64,000 nucleotides of DNA from Novosphingobium sp. (GTDB lineage Bacteria; Pseudomonadota; Alphaproteobacteria; Sphingomonadales; Sphingomonadaceae), in the NCBI GenBank assembly GCA_024236175.1, contig JACKKY010000004.1, positions 260,501 to 324,500 of the forward strand, in the 5' to 3' direction. Position 1 is the first letter of the stretch. The number at the start of each line of letters is the position of its first letter. The position numbers and the translations under genes are program-made. Positions 1-10,296 of the stretch are shown in pieces. The notes under the pieces are model-generated. The model searched no databases. It was not told the origin of the DNA and worked only from the letters and a program-made list of their open reading frames with translations.

Positions 1-44
1 GGCCTAAAAGATGGATGTCAAATGAATCGAAAAGGGGCACAGAG

Positions 45-995
45 ATGAGGCATCTTCGAACACTGGCTTTTGCCGGACTTTTCACCGCTATCGCCGGCGT
101 CTCTGGCAGCGTGGCTTGGGCTGATACCGTTCCTGTCAAGCTGACCGTTGTCGAGAAAGAGCTTGTGATCGACAACAAGGGCACCACTCAAAAAATGTGG
201 ACCTATGGCGGAACGGTCCCCGGACCGGTCGTTCGTGTGAAAGAAGGCGACGTCGTTGACTTCACCCTCACGAATGATCCCAAGAACCAGAACAGCCACT
301 CTATGGACTTCCACGCTGCCGTGGTCGACGTCCTCGATGAATTCGGCGAGATCAAGCCAGGCGAAAGCAAGCATTTCACCTTCTCCGCCGACCACCCTGG
401 CGTTTTCATCTATCATTGTGGCGCCAGCTCCATGGCCGAACATATCTCTCGCGGCATGTATGGCGTGATCATCGTCGATCCGAAGGAGGGGTATTCCAAG
501 GCATTCCCAAAGCCGGACCGCGAGTACGTTCTGGTGCACGGCGATCTGTTCGAGGCCGGAACCAGCGCAGAAGATCGGGCCATGAACAATCACTGGACCG
601 GCGTTTTGGTAAACGGAAAGGTCTTCCACTACGATCCGGTTCACGATCCTAACGCCGGTCTCACACTGGAAGCTGCGCCAGGCGAGCGGGTCAGACTCTA
701 TTTCGTCAATGCGATGATCAATGAAGCTGCAGCGCTCCATCCGATCGCAGGCATCTGGGATCGGGTGTGGGACAACGGCAATCCCAAGAATATCCGCTAC
801 GGCATGCAGACGGTCGAGGTTCCCCCGGCACATGGCCTGACTGTCGACATCGTGCCGCCGGCCGACAGAGCAACCAACAACGCAATTGTCGACCATCGCA
901 TGAAGCACGCCCTCAATGGCGGGATCACTGTGCTGATGACCTCCAAGTCGGCTGACCCTGCAAAGGGGCGCGATGGCAACCTCGTGATCCGCTAG
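45..995 (+). CDS. nirK: Copper-containing nitrite reductase
   Basis: Periplasmic reduction of nitrite to nitric oxide. Two cupredoxin domains follow a Sec signal peptide (hydrophobic residues 7-24, cleavage near VAWA-D). Numbered from the chosen ATG, type 1 copper ligands are H85, C125, H133 and M138; type 2 ligands are H90, H124 and H284; catalytic D88 and H232 are both present. The C-x7-H-x4-M spacing is the short loop of class II (AniA-like) enzymes. This ATG has AAGGGG seven bases upstream and starts the signal peptide directly; an in-frame ATG at 15 would add ten residues. It heads a tight operon with two cytochromes and a multicopper oxidase. The promoter lies outside the window. Confidence 0.88.
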   Translation: MRHLRTLAFAGLFTAIAGVSGSVAWADTVPVKLTVVEKELVIDNKGTTQKMWTYGGTVPGPVVRVKEGDVVDFTLTNDPKNQNSHSMDFHAAVVDVLDEFGEIKPGESKHFTFSADHPGVFIYHCGASSMAEHISRGMYGVIIVDPKEGYSKAFPKPDREYVLVHGDLFEAGTSAEDRAMNNHWTGVLVNGKVFHYDPVHDPNAGLTLEAAPGERVRLYFVNAMINEAAALHPIAGIWDRVWDNGNPKNIRYGMQTVEVPPAHGLTVDIVPPADRATNNAIVDHRMKHALNGGITVLMTSKSADPAKGRDGNLVIR

Positions 996-1010
996 CCGAA
1001 GGAGGGTCCG

Positions 1011-1751
1011 ATGAGGCCAGCAACACTTCTGGCAGGCGCGGCACTCCTGCTGCCGCTAACCCTGGCAACAGGTACATTGCCGACACTCTCGGCACGAGCA
1101 GCAGATTCTGCTAGTGCAAGCAATGTCGCTGCGACTGTCGCGTCAAAATGCGGCGCCTGCCATCAACTCACGGGTCCTGAAGATCGGTCAATTTCGACGC
1201 GCGATGAGCGGAAGGGTCCTCCACTCTTCTACGCCGGCAACAAGTTCCGCAAGGGCTGGCTCGCCAGATGGCTTGTCGATCCGGTTCGCATTCGACCAGC
1301 CGGAGACACACCGATGAAGCATGCCAGGAGCACGCCCGAAGGCGATGTCATCGACGAAAGCAAGCTGACAGAACATCCCAGGCTCTCACCTGGCGAGGCC
1401 GCTCAGGTCACTGACTACCTCATGACCCTGAAGCCCAACGACAAGCTGATTGCAGCGGAAAGCTACACCGAAGCAAATGTTTCACCGCGGATGGGTGCCA
1501 TGGACTTTGTGAAGTTCAAGGGGTGCGGCGGTTGTCATATGGACACAGCCAAGGACGGGGGTGTTTCCGGACCGGAACTCTACACGGCCTGGCAGCGGCT
1601 GCAGCCTGAATTCATCGCCTCCTATATTCGCGACCCCGTCGCCTGGGAAGCGCGCAGCATCATGCCAAACAAGCATTTGGCCGATGGCCCCATCAACAAG
1701 CTTGTCAATTACCTCCGCAGTGTTGGGGCAGAGAAGGAGGCGGAAAAATGA
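1011..1751 (+). CDS. Diheme c-type cytochrome (NcgB-like)
   Basis: Exported electron-transfer protein with a signal peptide (hydrophobic residues 4-24) and two heme c motifs, CGACH (residues 47-51) and CGGCH (172-176), each in its own cytochrome c domain. Methionines in the second half (for example in SIMPNKH near residue 217) are candidate axial ligands. It starts 15 bases after nirK behind an AGGAGGG ribosome site and overlaps the next cytochrome gene by four bases. In Nitrosomonas europaea, nirK is co-transcribed with two cytochrome genes and a blue copper oxidase (ncgABC). By that analogy this protein probably passes electrons to NirK or the oxidase; the partner is inferred. Confidence 0.8.
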   Translation: MRPATLLAGAALLLPLTLATGTLPTLSARAADSASASNVAATVASKCGACHQLTGPEDRSISTRDERKGPPLFYAGNKFRKGWLARWLVDPVRIRPAGDTPMKHARSTPEGDVIDESKLTEHPRLSPGEAAQVTDYLMTLKPNDKLIAAESYTEANVSPRMGAMDFVKFKGCGGCHMDTAKDGGVSGPELYTAWQRLQPEFIASYIRDPVAWEARSIMPNKHLADGPINKLVNYLRSVGAEKEAEK

Positions 1752-2128
1752 GAGTCTCACCTGCCATTGTGAGCGCCGGCGCGCTTCTTGGCGCAAGCAT
1801 GCTCTTTGCCGGCGCATCTCACGCATCAGGCGGCAACTCGGCGAATGCCGCAAACGGCAAGGCGCTATACCAGACCTACTGCGTCCAGTGCCATGGCGTG
1901 AACGGTGACGGCAAAGGCATCAATGCGCCTCATCTTTCCGTTCAGCCGCGCAACCACACCGATCGTACCGAGATGTCCGCACGCACGGATGAGGATCTTT
2001 TCAAGGCAATCAAGGAAGGTGGTCAAGCCGTCAACAAGTCGGTCCTGATGCCGAACTGGGACGGGAACATGTCTGACGAAGAGATTCACGACGTCGTCGC
2101 CTACCTCCGCGAATTGTGCTGCAAGTAA
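1748..2128 (+). CDS. Monoheme c-type cytochrome (NcgC-like)
   Basis: Small exported cytochrome c. A signal peptide covers about residues 1-26 (AGASHA), followed by one heme motif, CVQCH (45-49), and a downstream VLMPNW that can supply the axial methionine. The C-terminal VAYLRELC helix is typical of class I cytochromes. Its ATG overlaps the preceding stop (ATGA), which indicates translational coupling. It is probably a periplasmic electron carrier for the nitrite reductase block; the direction of electron flow cannot be read from sequence. Confidence 0.8.
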   Translation: MRVSPAIVSAGALLGASMLFAGASHASGGNSANAANGKALYQTYCVQCHGVNGDGKGINAPHLSVQPRNHTDRTEMSARTDEDLFKAIKEGGQAVNKSVLMPNWDGNMSDEEIHDVVAYLRELCCK

Positions 2129-2142
2129 TGGGGATTATCGAA

Positions 2143-3174
2143 ATGCGCTACTACACTCCGGCCCTGTCGTTACTGGCGGCGGTCGCCATGACGCCCAGTG
2201 TTGCAATCGCTGAATCCCGCCACTTTGATATGACGATCGAGGAAGTAAATCTGAAGGTAGCTCCCGATCTCACATATGCTGTGTGGGGCTTCAATGCCCA
2301 GGTGCCCGGCCCTCTGATCCGCGTAAACGAGGGCGACGAAGTTGAGGTTGTCGTCACGAACAACACGACACTCAACCACACAATCCACTGGCACGGCATG
2401 CACCAGCTGAATACCTGGCATAGTGACGGCGTACCCAACATCACACAGAAGGCTATCGAGCCGGGCGAGTCATTCACCTACAAGTTCACTGCCACTCGTG
2501 TGGGCACTCTCTGGTACCATTGTCACGTCAACGTGCCCGAACATGTGGGCCTCCGGGGAATGTGGGGGCCGCTGATTGTCGACCCGAAAAAGCCGCTTCC
2601 GATCGAAAAGGAAGTGACGAAGGAAGCCATACTTATGTTTTCCGGGTGGAATCCCGAAGTGGCCCAGGAATATGGCAAGGGTGGACATCCCAACGAGCCG
2701 ATCAGCTACTTTTCGATCAACGGCAAGGCGTTCCCGACCACCCAGCCGCTTCGCGTCAAGAAGGGTGACGTCCTTCGCTTGAGGCTGATCGCGGCAACTG
2801 TTGATGTCGCGTTTCATCCACATGGCCATGACATGCTCGTCACGCACAAAGACGGACTGCCGCTCGACAAACCCTTCAAGGCGGACACGCTGCATCTCAG
2901 TCCAGGTGAACGCTACGACGTCATCATTCGCATGAACAATCCCGGCCGCTGGATCGCCCACGATCATATCGAGCACCATGTAAGCAACAATGGCAAGGAG
3001 CCGGGCGGCGAAATTCTGATCTTTGAATACGAAGATGTCCAACGCGATGACGACTGGTATGTCTGGAAGGACAAGGAATACGACGCTGACTTCTACTATT
3101 CCGAGAGCCTGAAGAAGGGACCGGGTCTCTACGACGTACCATCTCATAAAGGCACGTTTCCCGATATTCGCTGA
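2143..3174 (+). CDS. Two-domain multicopper oxidase (NcgA-like)
   Basis: Periplasmic copper oxidase. A signal peptide (about residues 1-23) precedes two cupredoxin domains. Domain 1 carries IHWHG (H82, H84) and a type 1 site in HCHVNVPEH (H126, C127, H128, H134) plus M140. Domain 2 has HPHGH (H225-H229) and HDHIEHH (273-279), with aspartate where a second type 1 cysteine would be. Type 1 copper is therefore only in domain 1, as in type C two-domain oxidases such as NcgA. The chosen ATG follows a GGGG; ATG 2128 overlaps the previous stop (TAATG) and GTG 2116 is also in frame. It probably oxidises copper(I) or an organic reductant, and may protect NirK function. Confidence 0.78.
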   Translation: MRYYTPALSLLAAVAMTPSVAIAESRHFDMTIEEVNLKVAPDLTYAVWGFNAQVPGPLIRVNEGDEVEVVVTNNTTLNHTIHWHGMHQLNTWHSDGVPNITQKAIEPGESFTYKFTATRVGTLWYHCHVNVPEHVGLRGMWGPLIVDPKKPLPIEKEVTKEAILMFSGWNPEVAQEYGKGGHPNEPISYFSINGKAFPTTQPLRVKKGDVLRLRLIAATVDVAFHPHGHDMLVTHKDGLPLDKPFKADTLHLSPGERYDVIIRMNNPGRWIAHDHIEHHVSNNGKEPGGEILIFEYEDVQRDDDWYVWKDKEYDADFYYSESLKKGPGLYDVPSHKGTFPDIR

Positions 3175-3544
3175 GAGGTGATTTGATTGATCAATATCTG
3201 AATTTACGCGTTGGTAGATTTGATCGGACCTCCATCCCCCGACGATCCGATCAAGTCTGCCTCCCCTCTGGTGCACTATTTTCCCGGCACCAGCGTCGCG
3301 GCTTCCCCGCCAGGTGCGATACAACGTCTTTCGCGCCCCATGTAAGCGTAAGGCGCAAACCTGGATGGGGAAGCCGCGGCGATCCGCAATGATCTTGTTC
3401 CAATGGCCAATCCGTGGCTGACAATAAACTCAACTCTGGCGAGGTTTCTCGCAACGATACGCTGAATCAGAAGCAGAATCAGCCTCAGGCAAGGAGCAAA
3501 CAAACCACGGATCGGAAGCCTCCGACCACCTGAAAGGCATACCA
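3175..3544. other. Intergenic region before hemA
   Basis: About 370 bases with no convincing gene. A perfect 10-base palindrome, ATTGATCAAT, lies at 3186-3195. It resembles half of an FNR-type site, but the TTGAT/ATCAA halves are two bases apart instead of four. CAATATCT (3192-3199) also matches the right arm of the palindrome before ccoN. The hemA promoter should lie here; no clear -35/-10 pair or terminator is visible. Confidence 0.4.
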
Positions 3545-4762
3545 GTGGCCAACTACGACCACATTTTCGACCAAGCGATCGAGCGCCTGCATTCCGAAGG
3601 CCGCTACCGGGTGTTCATCGATATCCTGCGCAACCGGGGCTCCTACCCCAACGCGCGCTGCTTTGCCGGCCACAACGGGCCCAAGCCGATCACCGTGTGG
3701 TGCTCGAACGACTACCTCGCCATGGGCCAGCATCCCAAGGTGATTTCGGCCATGGAAGAAGCGCTGCACGATGTCGGCGCCGGCTCGGGCGGCACCCGCA
3801 ACATCAGCGGCAACACCCATTACCATATCGACCTCGAGCACGAGCTGGCCGACCTGCACGGCAAGGAAGGCGCCCTGCTGTTCACCTCCGGCTATGTCTC
3901 CAACGACGCCACGCTTTCGACGCTGGCGAAGATCCTGCCCGGCTGCGTGATCTTCTCGGACGAACTCAACCACGCCAGCATGATCGCCGGCATCCGCAAT
4001 TCCGGCTGCGAGAAGAAAGTCTTCCGCCACAACGATGTCGAGCACCTCGAGGAGCTGCTGGCCGAAACCGATCCCGAGCTGCCCAAGCTGATCGCATTCG
4101 AAAGCGTCTATTCGATGGACGGAGACATCGCCCCGATCCACGCGATCTGCGACCTTGCCGACAAGTACAACGCGCTGACCTATATCGACGAGGTCCACGC
4201 CGTCGGCATGTACGGCCCGCGCGGCGGCGGCATCACCGACCGGGACGAGGCAGCGCACCGCATCACCATCATCGAAGGCACGCTGGGCAAGGCCTTCGGC
4301 GTGATGGGCGGGTATATCACCGCCGATTCGAAGATCATCGACGTGATCCGCTCCTACGCCCCCGGCTTCATCTTCACGACCTCGCTGTCGCCGGTGCTGG
4401 TGGCAGGCGCGCTCGCCAGCGTACGCCATCTCAAGGAGTCGAGCGCGGAACGCGAAGGCCAGCAGGCGGCCGCCGCCACGCTCAAGCAGATGTTCGCCGA
4501 TGCAGGCCTGCCGGTTATGGATTCGGTCACCCATATCGTGCCGCTGCTGGTGGGCGATCCGGTCAAGGCCAAGAAGATCAGCGACATCCTGCTCGCCGAA
4601 TACGGCGTCTATGTGCAGCCGATCAATTTCCCCACCGTACCGCGCGGCACCGAGCGCCTGCGCTTCACGCCGGGGCCCGCGCATACCGAAGAAATGATGC
4701 GTGAGCTCACCGATGCACTGGCCGAGATCTGGGAACGGCTGGAGATGAAGAAGGCGGCCTGA
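3545..4762 (+). CDS. hemA: 5-aminolevulinate synthase
   Basis: Condenses glycine and succinyl-CoA to 5-aminolevulinate, the first step of heme synthesis by the C4 (Shemin) route found in alphaproteobacteria. At 405 residues it is full length. The PLP lysine is K249 in EGTLGKAFG; the glycine-rich GAGSGGTRNISG and the substrate-loop SNDYLAMG are intact. The start is GTG. Lying between the nitrite reductase block and the cbb3 oxidase operon, it probably boosts heme supply for the c-type cytochromes and heme-copper oxidase under low oxygen. A second housekeeping copy elsewhere is likely but cannot be seen here. Confidence 0.93.
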   Translation: MANYDHIFDQAIERLHSEGRYRVFIDILRNRGSYPNARCFAGHNGPKPITVWCSNDYLAMGQHPKVISAMEEALHDVGAGSGGTRNISGNTHYHIDLEHELADLHGKEGALLFTSGYVSNDATLSTLAKILPGCVIFSDELNHASMIAGIRNSGCEKKVFRHNDVEHLEELLAETDPELPKLIAFESVYSMDGDIAPIHAICDLADKYNALTYIDEVHAVGMYGPRGGGITDRDEAAHRITIIEGTLGKAFGVMGGYITADSKIIDVIRSYAPGFIFTTSLSPVLVAGALASVRHLKESSAEREGQQAAAATLKQMFADAGLPVMDSVTHIVPLLVGDPVKAKKISDILLAEYGVYVQPINFPTVPRGTERLRFTPGPAHTEEMMRELTDALAEIWERLEMKKAA

Positions 4763-4800
4763 GGCGCCAACCGATATCGAGCAAATACAGGAGACAAACC

Positions 4801-5355
4801 GTGAGCGATAACCCTGCAGTCGATATGCTCAGCCGTGAGCACAAGGTCATCCTGAAGGTCGTGTTCGGCTTGCATGGGCTCGCTGGCCAGATACGCGAAG
4901 GCCGAACGGTTGATGTAAGCCTGCTTCGCGAAACAGTCGAGTTCATGCGTGAGTTTGCCGACAAATGCCATCACGCCAAAGAAGAGGACATTCTCTTTCC
5001 CGCGCTGGTCGAACACGGCGTGCCACTGCATGGTTGCCCACTCGACGCCCTCCTTCACGAACACAAGGAGGGGAGACGTCTGGTGGGTGAACTGGAACAG
5101 GCGATCGACGCTTTCACACCCGATCGGCCAGAGACAGGAAACAAGCTCATCAGCGTCATTGAAGCTATCAAGGAACTCTATCCCAATCATATCTGGAAGG
5201 AGGACGAGATGGTATTTCCCATGACGGGAAAGCTCGTCCCGCCCTCAGCTCTTCGTCGGATTTATGATGAATTCGAAGAGGTCGAAGCGCAAAATCCTCC
5301 AGGAATTCACGAGCGATTTCACAGGTTCGCAGATCGGATCTCGTCTGCGTCGTAA
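4801..5355 (+). CDS. Hemerythrin-like HHE domain protein
   Basis: Four-helix diiron protein of the hemerythrin HHE family. Metal-ligand motifs are REHKVIL (near residue 13), HHAKEEDILFP (near 57), LLHEHKEG (near 84) and NHIWKEDEMVFP (near 128): the H...HxxxE...H...HxxxD/E pattern that binds two irons. There is no signal peptide, so it is cytoplasmic. It starts with GTG behind a GGAG and sits 38 bases after hemA, probably co-transcribed. Such proteins bind oxygen or NO, and in YtfE/NorA-type proteins they work in NO response. The neighbourhood favours NO scavenging or iron-sulfur protection; this is inference. The N-terminal ScdA domain of YtfE is absent. Confidence 0.8.
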   Translation: MSDNPAVDMLSREHKVILKVVFGLHGLAGQIREGRTVDVSLLRETVEFMREFADKCHHAKEEDILFPALVEHGVPLHGCPLDALLHEHKEGRRLVGELEQAIDAFTPDRPETGNKLISVIEAIKELYPNHIWKEDEMVFPMTGKLVPPSALRRIYDEFEEVEAQNPPGIHERFHRFADRISSAS

Positions 5356-5543
5356 TATACTCATGTCGCGCTCCATGCGCTCGGTGTAGAACCTGCAACC
5401 AACAAGGCACCGTCAACTGAACAAGGCGGGATCTGTCCTCATCCAGCCCCTGCCCCAGGCACCATTTCGGCCAGCGGATTCACTTCACAATGGACGCCAC
5501 CGACCGACGAACGGGACCGTTCGGCGTGCACATCCAAACCAAA

Positions 5544-5560
5544 AGATATATTCAATATCT
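5544..5560. promoter_or_regulatory. 17-base palindrome before ccoN, candidate operator
   Basis: Perfect 6-base arms AGATAT and ATATCT separated by ATTCA, 40 bases before the likely ccoN start. A close relative (AGATATATT-NN-ATAT) lies before the first Rrf2 gene at 12947-12963. The half-site resembles the AAGATGCAT half of NsrR sites, but the arms sit closer together than in the canonical 23-base box. It is a candidate binding site for one of the Rrf2 regulators. Confidence 0.45.
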
Positions 5561-5599
5561 ATTTTTTATGTTATGCGTCAGGGAAACGCAGCACGGAGC

Positions 5600-7252
<1,653 letters not shown>

Positions 7253-7258
7253 GCAGTC

Positions 7259-7996
7259 ATGTTTGGAACGCACTACCGCATCGAACGCAAATCAATTGCA
7301 TTGGCGCTCGCAATCATTCTGGTCGCCAGCATTGGCGGTCTTATCGAAATCGCGCCGCTGTTCACTATTGACGAAACGGTAGAATCAGATCCTGGCATGC
7401 GTGTTTATACACCACTCGAGCTCGCCGGCCGGAACATATACATTCGCGAGGGCTGCTATGCCTGCCATTCGCAGATGATACGTACGCTCCAGGATGAAGT
7501 CGATCGCTACGGCCCCTACTCATTGGCCGTCGAATCACAATACGACCACCCAATGCTCTGGGGATCAAAACGAACTGGACCGGACCTTGCTCGGGTTGGT
7601 GGTAAGTATTCCGATCGTTGGCACACGATGCATCTGAATGATCCACGTAAAGTTGTGCCGCAGTCCATCATGCCGGCCTATCCCTGGCTCGACGATACGG
7701 AGCTCAGGACCAGATACCTGGGCGATGACCTGCGAGCGCTTCGGCTGGCCGGCGTTCCGTATACGGACGAAATGATTGCGAACGCACCAGCTGATGCCGT
7801 CGCTCAGGCGAGACCAGATGACGATGTGACGGGATTGTTGGACCGATACGGTCAAAAGACGAATATCCGTTCTTTTGACGGGGACAGCCGTACCGTGTCG
7901 GAAATGGATGCGCTGGTTGCCTATCTCCAGATTCTCGGAAAGCTCAGCGATGCCGCTCACGCCGGCAAACCGGCGAACAAGGCCGCAGGGAGTTAG
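7259..7996 (+). CDS. ccoO: cbb3 oxidase subunit II, monoheme cytochrome c
   Basis: Membrane-anchored cytochrome c subunit of the cbb3 oxidase. One N-terminal transmembrane helix (about residues 12-32) precedes the heme motif CYACHSQMIR near residue 65. FTIDETVE and the G-RTGPDLARVGGKYSD stretch are typical of CcoO, and MPAYPWL supplies the axial methionine. It starts six bases after the ccoN stop. It takes electrons from CcoP and delivers them to the CcoN heme b centre. Length (245 residues) is normal. Confidence 0.93.
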   Translation: MFGTHYRIERKSIALALAIILVASIGGLIEIAPLFTIDETVESDPGMRVYTPLELAGRNIYIREGCYACHSQMIRTLQDEVDRYGPYSLAVESQYDHPMLWGSKRTGPDLARVGGKYSDRWHTMHLNDPRKVVPQSIMPAYPWLDDTELRTRYLGDDLRALRLAGVPYTDEMIANAPADAVAQARPDDDVTGLLDRYGQKTNIRSFDGDSRTVSEMDALVAYLQILGKLSDAAHAGKPANKAAGS

Positions 7997-8000
7997 CGCG

Positions 8001-8171
8001 ATGGATCTGGCCCATGACATGCTGGTCGGCTTCTCCAAATCGGCGGGGCTGTTCTATCTGATCGCAATGGCGATCGTGGCGTTGGCTTATGCCTGCTGGC
8101 CAGCAAACAGGGACCGTTTCGATAAGGCCGCACGGGACATCGTGGAAGATGAAGACAAGCCATGGCAATAG
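8001..8171 (+). CDS. ccoQ: cbb3 oxidase subunit IV
   Basis: A 56-residue protein with one transmembrane helix (about residues 16-34) followed by a charged tail, lying between ccoO and ccoP as in ccoNOQP operons. The sequence FYLIAMAIVALAYACWP-N is the usual CcoQ helix. It stabilises the assembled oxidase and has no cofactor. It starts four bases after ccoO and overlaps ccoP by ten bases. Confidence 0.85.
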   Translation: MDLAHDMLVGFSKSAGLFYLIAMAIVALAYACWPANRDRFDKAARDIVEDEDKPWQ

Positions 8172-9043
8172 GCGAACGCGATCCTCACAGCGGCCACCTG
8201 ACGACCGGACACGAGTGGAACGGCATCAAGGAACTCAACACGCCGGTACCCCGTGCTGTCTGGTTTTTCCTGATCTTGACCGTTCTCTTTTCCATCGGCT
8301 GGTGGATCCTCATGCCGGCCTGGCCACTCGGGAAAACCTATACAAAGGGTTTACTTGAAAGGGACGAACGCCAGCTGGTCAACGAGCGTCTGGAACGGGA
8401 GCGCATGAAGCGGTCTGATTGGACCAGCCCCATCCTGGCGCGATCCGCGCAGGCAATCCTTGCAGATCCCGTCTTGATGAATGCCGTGCGCGAGGACGGC
8501 GCGCGCCTGTTCGGAGACAATTGCGCGGCATGCCACGGTATGAGTGCAAGAGGCGGCATGGGTTTCCCCGACCTGACCGACAACGACTGGCTCTGGGGAG
8601 GAAGCGCCGACGACATCGCGCGTACCATCGACTTCGGCGTCAACTCCAGCAAGAGTCCTTACAGTCACAGGAGCCAGATGCTTGCATTTGGAAGGGATGG
8701 CATTCTCGATAATGATGCCGTTATTGCCGTGGCGACCTATGTCCGATCGCTTTCCGATGCCACCTCTGCACGGGGAGATAGCCCCCAGGCAGTGGCGACT
8801 GGTCGCACCATATTCGCAGAAAACTGCACTTCCTGTCACGGAGCCGACGCGAAAGGAAACCGCGAATTGGGCGCTCCGGATCTGACCGATACGACCTGGC
8901 TCTACGGCGGCGATCTCCAGACCGTGTACACGACGATCAATGAGGGGCGCCAGGGTGAGATGCCCGCCTGGGAGATGCGACTGAACCCGGTCGAACGAAA
9001 GATACTGACAGTCTACGTCCTGAACCTTGGGAGGCATCGGTGA
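8162..9043 (+). CDS. ccoP: cbb3 oxidase subunit III, diheme cytochrome c
   Basis: Membrane-anchored diheme cytochrome that accepts electrons for the cbb3 oxidase. The N-terminal cytoplasmic segment has the family's HEWNGIKELNTPVP signature, then one transmembrane helix (about residues 38-57). Two heme c motifs follow, CAACH near residue 120 and CTSCH near residue 222, each with a downstream LTD-WL-GG block typical of CcoP. The start codon overlaps the end of ccoQ. Its stop overlaps the GTG of the next small gene, so translation is probably coupled. Confidence 0.93.
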   Translation: MAIGERDPHSGHLTTGHEWNGIKELNTPVPRAVWFFLILTVLFSIGWWILMPAWPLGKTYTKGLLERDERQLVNERLERERMKRSDWTSPILARSAQAILADPVLMNAVREDGARLFGDNCAACHGMSARGGMGFPDLTDNDWLWGGSADDIARTIDFGVNSSKSPYSHRSQMLAFGRDGILDNDAVIAVATYVRSLSDATSARGDSPQAVATGRTIFAENCTSCHGADAKGNRELGAPDLTDTTWLYGGDLQTVYTTINEGRQGEMPAWEMRLNPVERKILTVYVLNLGRHR

Positions 9044-9228
9044 GATTGCCCCGTTCGCGCCGCTTCTATGTGGTACTTGCCGCGCTCGCACTGGCCGTGG
9101 TGGCGACGGCGAACGCTCATCTGGTGTTCGTTGCCAATCAGTCCCGGCCTCGTTGTCTGGAGCATGTCAAACCGGGAGAAACAGGGTCGGGCCCGGTCAC
9201 ATTTTCCGCCGCTAAGCCATCCTGCTGA
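9040..9228 (+). CDS. Small membrane protein in the cco operon
   Basis: A 62-residue protein with a basic N-terminus (RLPRSRR), one hydrophobic helix (about residues 10-27) and a short periplasmic tail containing two cysteines. The GTG start overlaps the ccoP stop (GTGA), so it is translated with the oxidase genes. I do not recognise the family. Its place and topology (one anchor, tail outside) would suit an accessory subunit or assembly helper of cbb3 oxidase; this rests only on context. Confidence 0.6.
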   Translation: MRLPRSRRFYVVLAALALAVVATANAHLVFVANQSRPRCLEHVKPGETGSGPVTFSAAKPSC

Positions 9229-9246
9229 TCAGGCACGGAGTCGAGC

Positions 9247-10098
9247 ATGACAACAATCCCCCCCGTCGTCCCGCCGCTTTCCCGAGAGAACCCCTATGCG
9301 CGCGATCTGCCAGTCGGAGCCGCATTCGGCTGGCTGCGTGCCGGATGGCATGACATGATCACGCAGCCTCTGCCCAGCCTGCTTTACGGATTTTTCGTGC
9401 TCGGTCTTTCTCTGAGCATCATTGCCGGACTCGTTCTTCTGGGTTGGGACTTTGCCCTGTTTCCTCTGATGGCAGGCTTTCTGATCCTGGCGCCCACGCT
9501 GGCCATCGGACTTTATGCAAAAAGCCGGGCACTTGAAGAAGACCAGCCAGTCTCCCTGCGGCGCATGCTGCTCCCCTACCCGCGGTCGGGCCGACAACTC
9601 CTTTTCACGGGAGCCTTACTATGTGCGTTGATGCTGTTGTGGATGCGCGCTGCAGTAATCATTTATGCGCTCTTCTTCGGTGTGCGTCCCTTTCCAGGTC
9701 TAAATCATGTAGCTGATACGTTGTTCACTACCCCAACTGGCCTCGCCATGCTCGTGGTCGGATCGCTGATTGGAGGTGTCTTCGCGAGCTTTTCCTTTGC
9801 AATTTCGGTCTTTTCCATTCCGATGATGCTGGACAAGCAGGTTGATGCCCTGACGGCCATGGGATCAAGTTTCGCGCTGGTCTGGCACAATCTTACACCA
9901 CTACTTGTCTGGGGCGCAGTGGTGCTGGCGCTGTTCCTGCTTAGCGTAACGACCGCTCTCATCGGGCTGGTCGTGGTCTTCCCGCTGCTCGGCCACGCAA
10001 GCTGGCACGCCTACCGGTCAATCGACAGGGCCGGGAATCCGCTTCATCCGGAAGCGGTGAGCCCTGAGCGGAAAGGTCTGGGGGTCAGCGGACAATGA
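9247..10098 (+). CDS. DUF2189-family membrane protein
   Basis: An integral membrane protein of 283 residues with about six transmembrane helices. The N-terminal block RDLPVGAAFGWLRAGWHDM and the repeated F-LPLMAGFLILAP/GLYAKSR features match the DUF2189 family, whose function is unknown. Members often lie in cbb3 oxidase or denitrification gene clusters. Here it sits inside the cco operon, 18 bases after the small membrane protein, and its stop overlaps the ccoS start. A role in oxidase assembly or heme/copper handling is plausible but unproven. Confidence 0.65.
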   Translation: MTTIPPVVPPLSRENPYARDLPVGAAFGWLRAGWHDMITQPLPSLLYGFFVLGLSLSIIAGLVLLGWDFALFPLMAGFLILAPTLAIGLYAKSRALEEDQPVSLRRMLLPYPRSGRQLLFTGALLCALMLLWMRAAVIIYALFFGVRPFPGLNHVADTLFTTPTGLAMLVVGSLIGGVFASFSFAISVFSIPMMLDKQVDALTAMGSSFALVWHNLTPLLVWGAVVLALFLLSVTTALIGLVVVFPLLGHASWHAYRSIDRAGNPLHPEAVSPERKGLGVSGQ

Positions 10099-10247
10099 GT
10101 GCGCTCATCTTCCTCATCCCGATTTCGCTGATGTCGGGAGCGTTGGGTCTGGCACTGTTCTGGTGGTCGATCGAGACTGGTCAGTATGACGACATCGACG
10201 GCTCAGCGAACAGGATACTGATCGACGAGGACGACATGCCGCTCTGA
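10095..10247 (+). CDS. ccoS: cbb3 oxidase assembly protein CcoS
   Basis: A 50-residue protein with one transmembrane helix (about residues 4-24) followed by WSIETGQYDD and a short acidic tail ending in EDDMPL. This is the CcoS pattern: one helix, then the FWW...GQFDDL motif. CcoS is needed to insert redox cofactors into cbb3 oxidase. The ATG overlaps the preceding stop (ATGA). The usual partners ccoG, ccoH and ccoI are absent from the window. Confidence 0.8.
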   Translation: MSALIFLIPISLMSGALGLALFWWSIETGQYDDIDGSANRILIDEDDMPL

Positions 10248-10296
10248 GGCCAAAGGCAGCCACAGCGAAGGTCTGGACGAGACAGGAGGCACAGCC

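Noticed and set aside
3184..3195. TTGATTGATCAA as an FNR box before hemA
   Set aside because: The half-sites are two bases apart; FNR-type sites need four.
3183..3392. 69-codon frame after the multicopper oxidase
   Set aside because: Arg/Ser-rich, no start site, no homology-like pattern.
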